From Malurus cyaneus samueli (taxonomy: Eukaryota > Chordata > Aves > Passeriformes > Maluridae): a DNA stretch of 64,000 nucleotides. Positions 61,786-64,000 of this stretch are shown here, piece after piece; the stretch's first letter is position 1; each line of letters opens with the position of its first letter. The stretch spans positions 64,589,535-64,653,534 of the forward strand of contig CM019236.1 in assembly GCA_009741485.1 (NCBI GenBank), given 5' to 3'. The notes beneath the pieces were generated by a model that did not search any database, was not told the origin of the DNA, and worked only from the letters and a program-made list of their open reading frames with translations. The translations under genes were made by a program, and so were the position numbers.

Positions 61786-64000
61786 TCTTTTCTTACCTGA
61801 TGCTATTTCTTGGGCTGTCTATGCCTGTTCCTCTGTGGTTTGCTGTCACAGGGAGGGGAGGACAGGTCACTATGAATTCCACAGCTGTGTTGCTGGTAAA
61901 AAGACCCAATATAATTCATCCTTTTCCCTGTCTTCTCCTCTTGTTCTGTGTAATCTTGGTTGAACCATTTAACTTCAGTGGGTACCCTCTTTGTCCCACT
62001 CTCTCCCTCTGGCTTGGCTTTTCCTCAGCCCCTGGATGAAGTCTCCAGCATCAGAACTTCTGTTCTGACATGCTTCTTGTTTTTCTTGCTAATGTACCTA
62101 CCATTCCTGAATAAACACTTGGTATTATCTTTGGGCTGGAGCCAGGTGCATTGCGTAAAGGATTTGCCTGAGGACTCTGGTGTCATCTTCCTCTTGCCAA
62201 GTTTCCACCACCGTCAATATTTCTCTCCAACAATGTGGAGTCTAAAATTTCTTTGTATGCTTTTTTTTTTTTTTCTTTTCTGTAAGCTAAATGCTAGTTT
62301 CAATATAATAAAATATTACATTAATCTGTCCATTTTCCATCAATGCTTCCTACATAGTTGTATTGATCTGCATGAAATTGACAGGGAGGCCTTCCTTTCA
62401 ATGATCTGACAAGACCACTGGATGTTTCTGCGGCATGTATTGGGAACAAGCAGCATGGCTGTCAATCCATAGCAGAGTAACTGGAGGACAGATGCTATAA
62501 ATTCAGGTTCAGGGTTACCTGTAAACAATTTTTGGACTGACCTTAGGAATTAGGAGAGGTTATAAAAAATTATCTCTTCTGTGAAACAATAACAGCAATG
62601 ACAGCCAAATAGAGAAATGGCAGAGCAAATTCAGAACTTATCCATATAAATAAACCCCTGCAATGCTTTCATGGGAGGGCAAAATTATCCACAGCTCAGC
62701 TCCAGAATTCATCTAGGTTCTGAGTTCCTGCTTTTGGTGTATTCAGCAGAGCAACTTCCTTAGGATCTTTTCTGGCTTTAGCCCTCATTATAGTCTGCCA
62801 GCCTTTAACAGCTGAGTTCCACTGCAGGTCTTAAAAGAAAAGCAATATGGCACTAAGTGCATTCAGGTTGCCAGATCTTATCAGGCTGGTAAAGCTAAAA
62901 TGTTATACCTTCATGAGGCTCTGCTGTCCTTCCAGCCAGACACCACACACTCTCTCCTCATCCACGTGCTCCTATCTGCTTCCTTTGCCTCCCCCACTTA
63001 ATTCCAGAGTGTTTTTGAAACACGGTCACCTGTTCTACCTCATGCCTTCTTGGGCTATGGACCAGGAGACTGCTTGGACATTCCGGGGAGATTAATCAGC
63101 CCAGCCTCAAAGCCTTTGAACTAAAACTCCTCTACTTGTTATTTCTGAATTTGGCCCTATGGTATTGTCAGGTAGCCTTGAGGTAAAGGACAGTCAAGCT
63201 AGTACAAGCTCTTGCTGAATTATAATCAGATGGAATTTATTATTTCTGTGTTTTTGGCATTGCTGACACACTGGCTTTGCACAACTTAAAAACATCAAAG
63301 CTGACAAATGGGCAAGAAGCAGCAGTGCCGACAGCACCACAGAAAGGAACAGGAAAAGACCAAATGAAGAAATCATGAAGGAACTGGTACCAGCAAGTGA
63401 GTCAGCAAAACCCATTGTATATGACAGATTTCCTGTTTCAGCATTGTCCTGGAGAGCTTCCTTCTTCTTGCCAGGCAGGGAATAAGGCAAATTAATGATC
63501 CTACATGCTCCTGTCTCTCCCATCTCTCCCATGGTTTCTGTTACCACCTTGCTGTTGGGCAGCTTGCAGCTTTCAATGTAAGCAAATGATACTTTGCACT
63601 GTGGATTGGAAGAGTCATATTTTCAAGGGGAGGTATGAAAGGAATTTCTAAAAATTTTTATCTATTATTTTGAACTTATGTGCTAGGAGTTCAGGTAGAG
63701 GAAGTACATGTGGAAAAGTAGCTTAGCAGTTCTGTTGTGGGCCCAAACAACAGGAAAGAAATAATGTGCAGTAAGTAGAGTGATAAAACAAATAAGAAAG
63801 GCATAAATTGGAAATACATTTCCCCAAATAGAGCTGTTTCTTTTATTTTACAGGAAAGTTATTGAACAACAGTTTTTCATTTCCATGCCAGTCAGGCAGA
63901 TGATCAAAAATTGTAGCAGAAGTTGAACAATGAGTCACTTTAGTGACCAGTCTTGTCAGAGTTGCCATAAATAGAACTAAGACCAACAATCAGTATTATA
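61786..64000. other. Intergenic stretch to the window end
   Basis: No gene was recognised. A minus-strand frame at 63,194-63,547 contains a hydrophobic segment but no family signature. A T run occurs near 62,262-62,275. Confidence 0.6.

Noticed and set aside
63194..63547. 117-codon minus-strand frame with a hydrophobic segment resembling a membrane anchor
   Set aside because: The hydrophobic run looks like a GPI signal or transmembrane helix, but I could match it to no family and the candidate splice acceptor lacks a pyrimidine tract. A homology search would decide.
1..64000. CRISPR arrays, operons, rRNA or tRNA genes, phage or plasmid modules
   Set aside because: None seen. The sequence is vertebrate nuclear DNA, and the repeats present are retroelements, microsatellites and one inverted duplication.

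Overview
This is vertebrate, specifically avian, nuclear DNA. Fragments of CR1 LINEs (the dominant bird retrotransposon) occur in both orientations. There are bird-type endogenous-retrovirus LTR sequences, AT-rich non-coding DNA, and one recognisable host gene split into short exons. No bacterial, plasmid or phage features were seen.

The gene is EFNA5 (ephrin-A5), on the + strand. The window starts inside its large intron 2. A perfect 66-bp exon 3 lies at 14,405-14,470. A damaged but recognisable 27-codon exon 4 lies at about 14,873-14,951. The last coding exon (linker plus GPI-anchor signal) lies at 19,995-20,116, followed by a long 3'UTR that probably ends near 24,280. Exons 1 and 2 (signal peptide, most of the receptor-binding domain) must lie upstream of the window. 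EFNA5 is Z-linked in chicken by general knowledge, so this is probably Z-chromosome sequence; that is an inference.

Downstream of EFNA5 (24.3-64 kb) I recognise no gene, which fits the gene-poor interval known 3' of EFNA5 in other vertebrates. The contents are CR1 fragments, an ERVL-like LTR element in minus orientation (about 34.7-35.8 kb), simple repeats, and a large inverted duplication. Its left arm is 39,791 to about 44,449. A 2.5-kb spacer follows, carrying an LTR at 44,668-45,636. Next come a 25-N assembly gap (46,924-46,948) and the right arm, 46,949-51,553, which is the left arm reverse-complemented. A truncated second copy of the spacer LTR lies at 53,706-54,120.

The inverted duplication is the most striking structure. 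The arms differ mainly by scattered single-base insertions and deletions rather than substitutions, one arm stops at the N gap, and EFNA5 exon 4 shows similar indel damage. A long-read gap-filling or mis-joining artefact is therefore at least as likely as a real palindrome. I found no sign of a new biological system. All identities are by-eye comparisons, and repeat family names come from recognition, not a database search.
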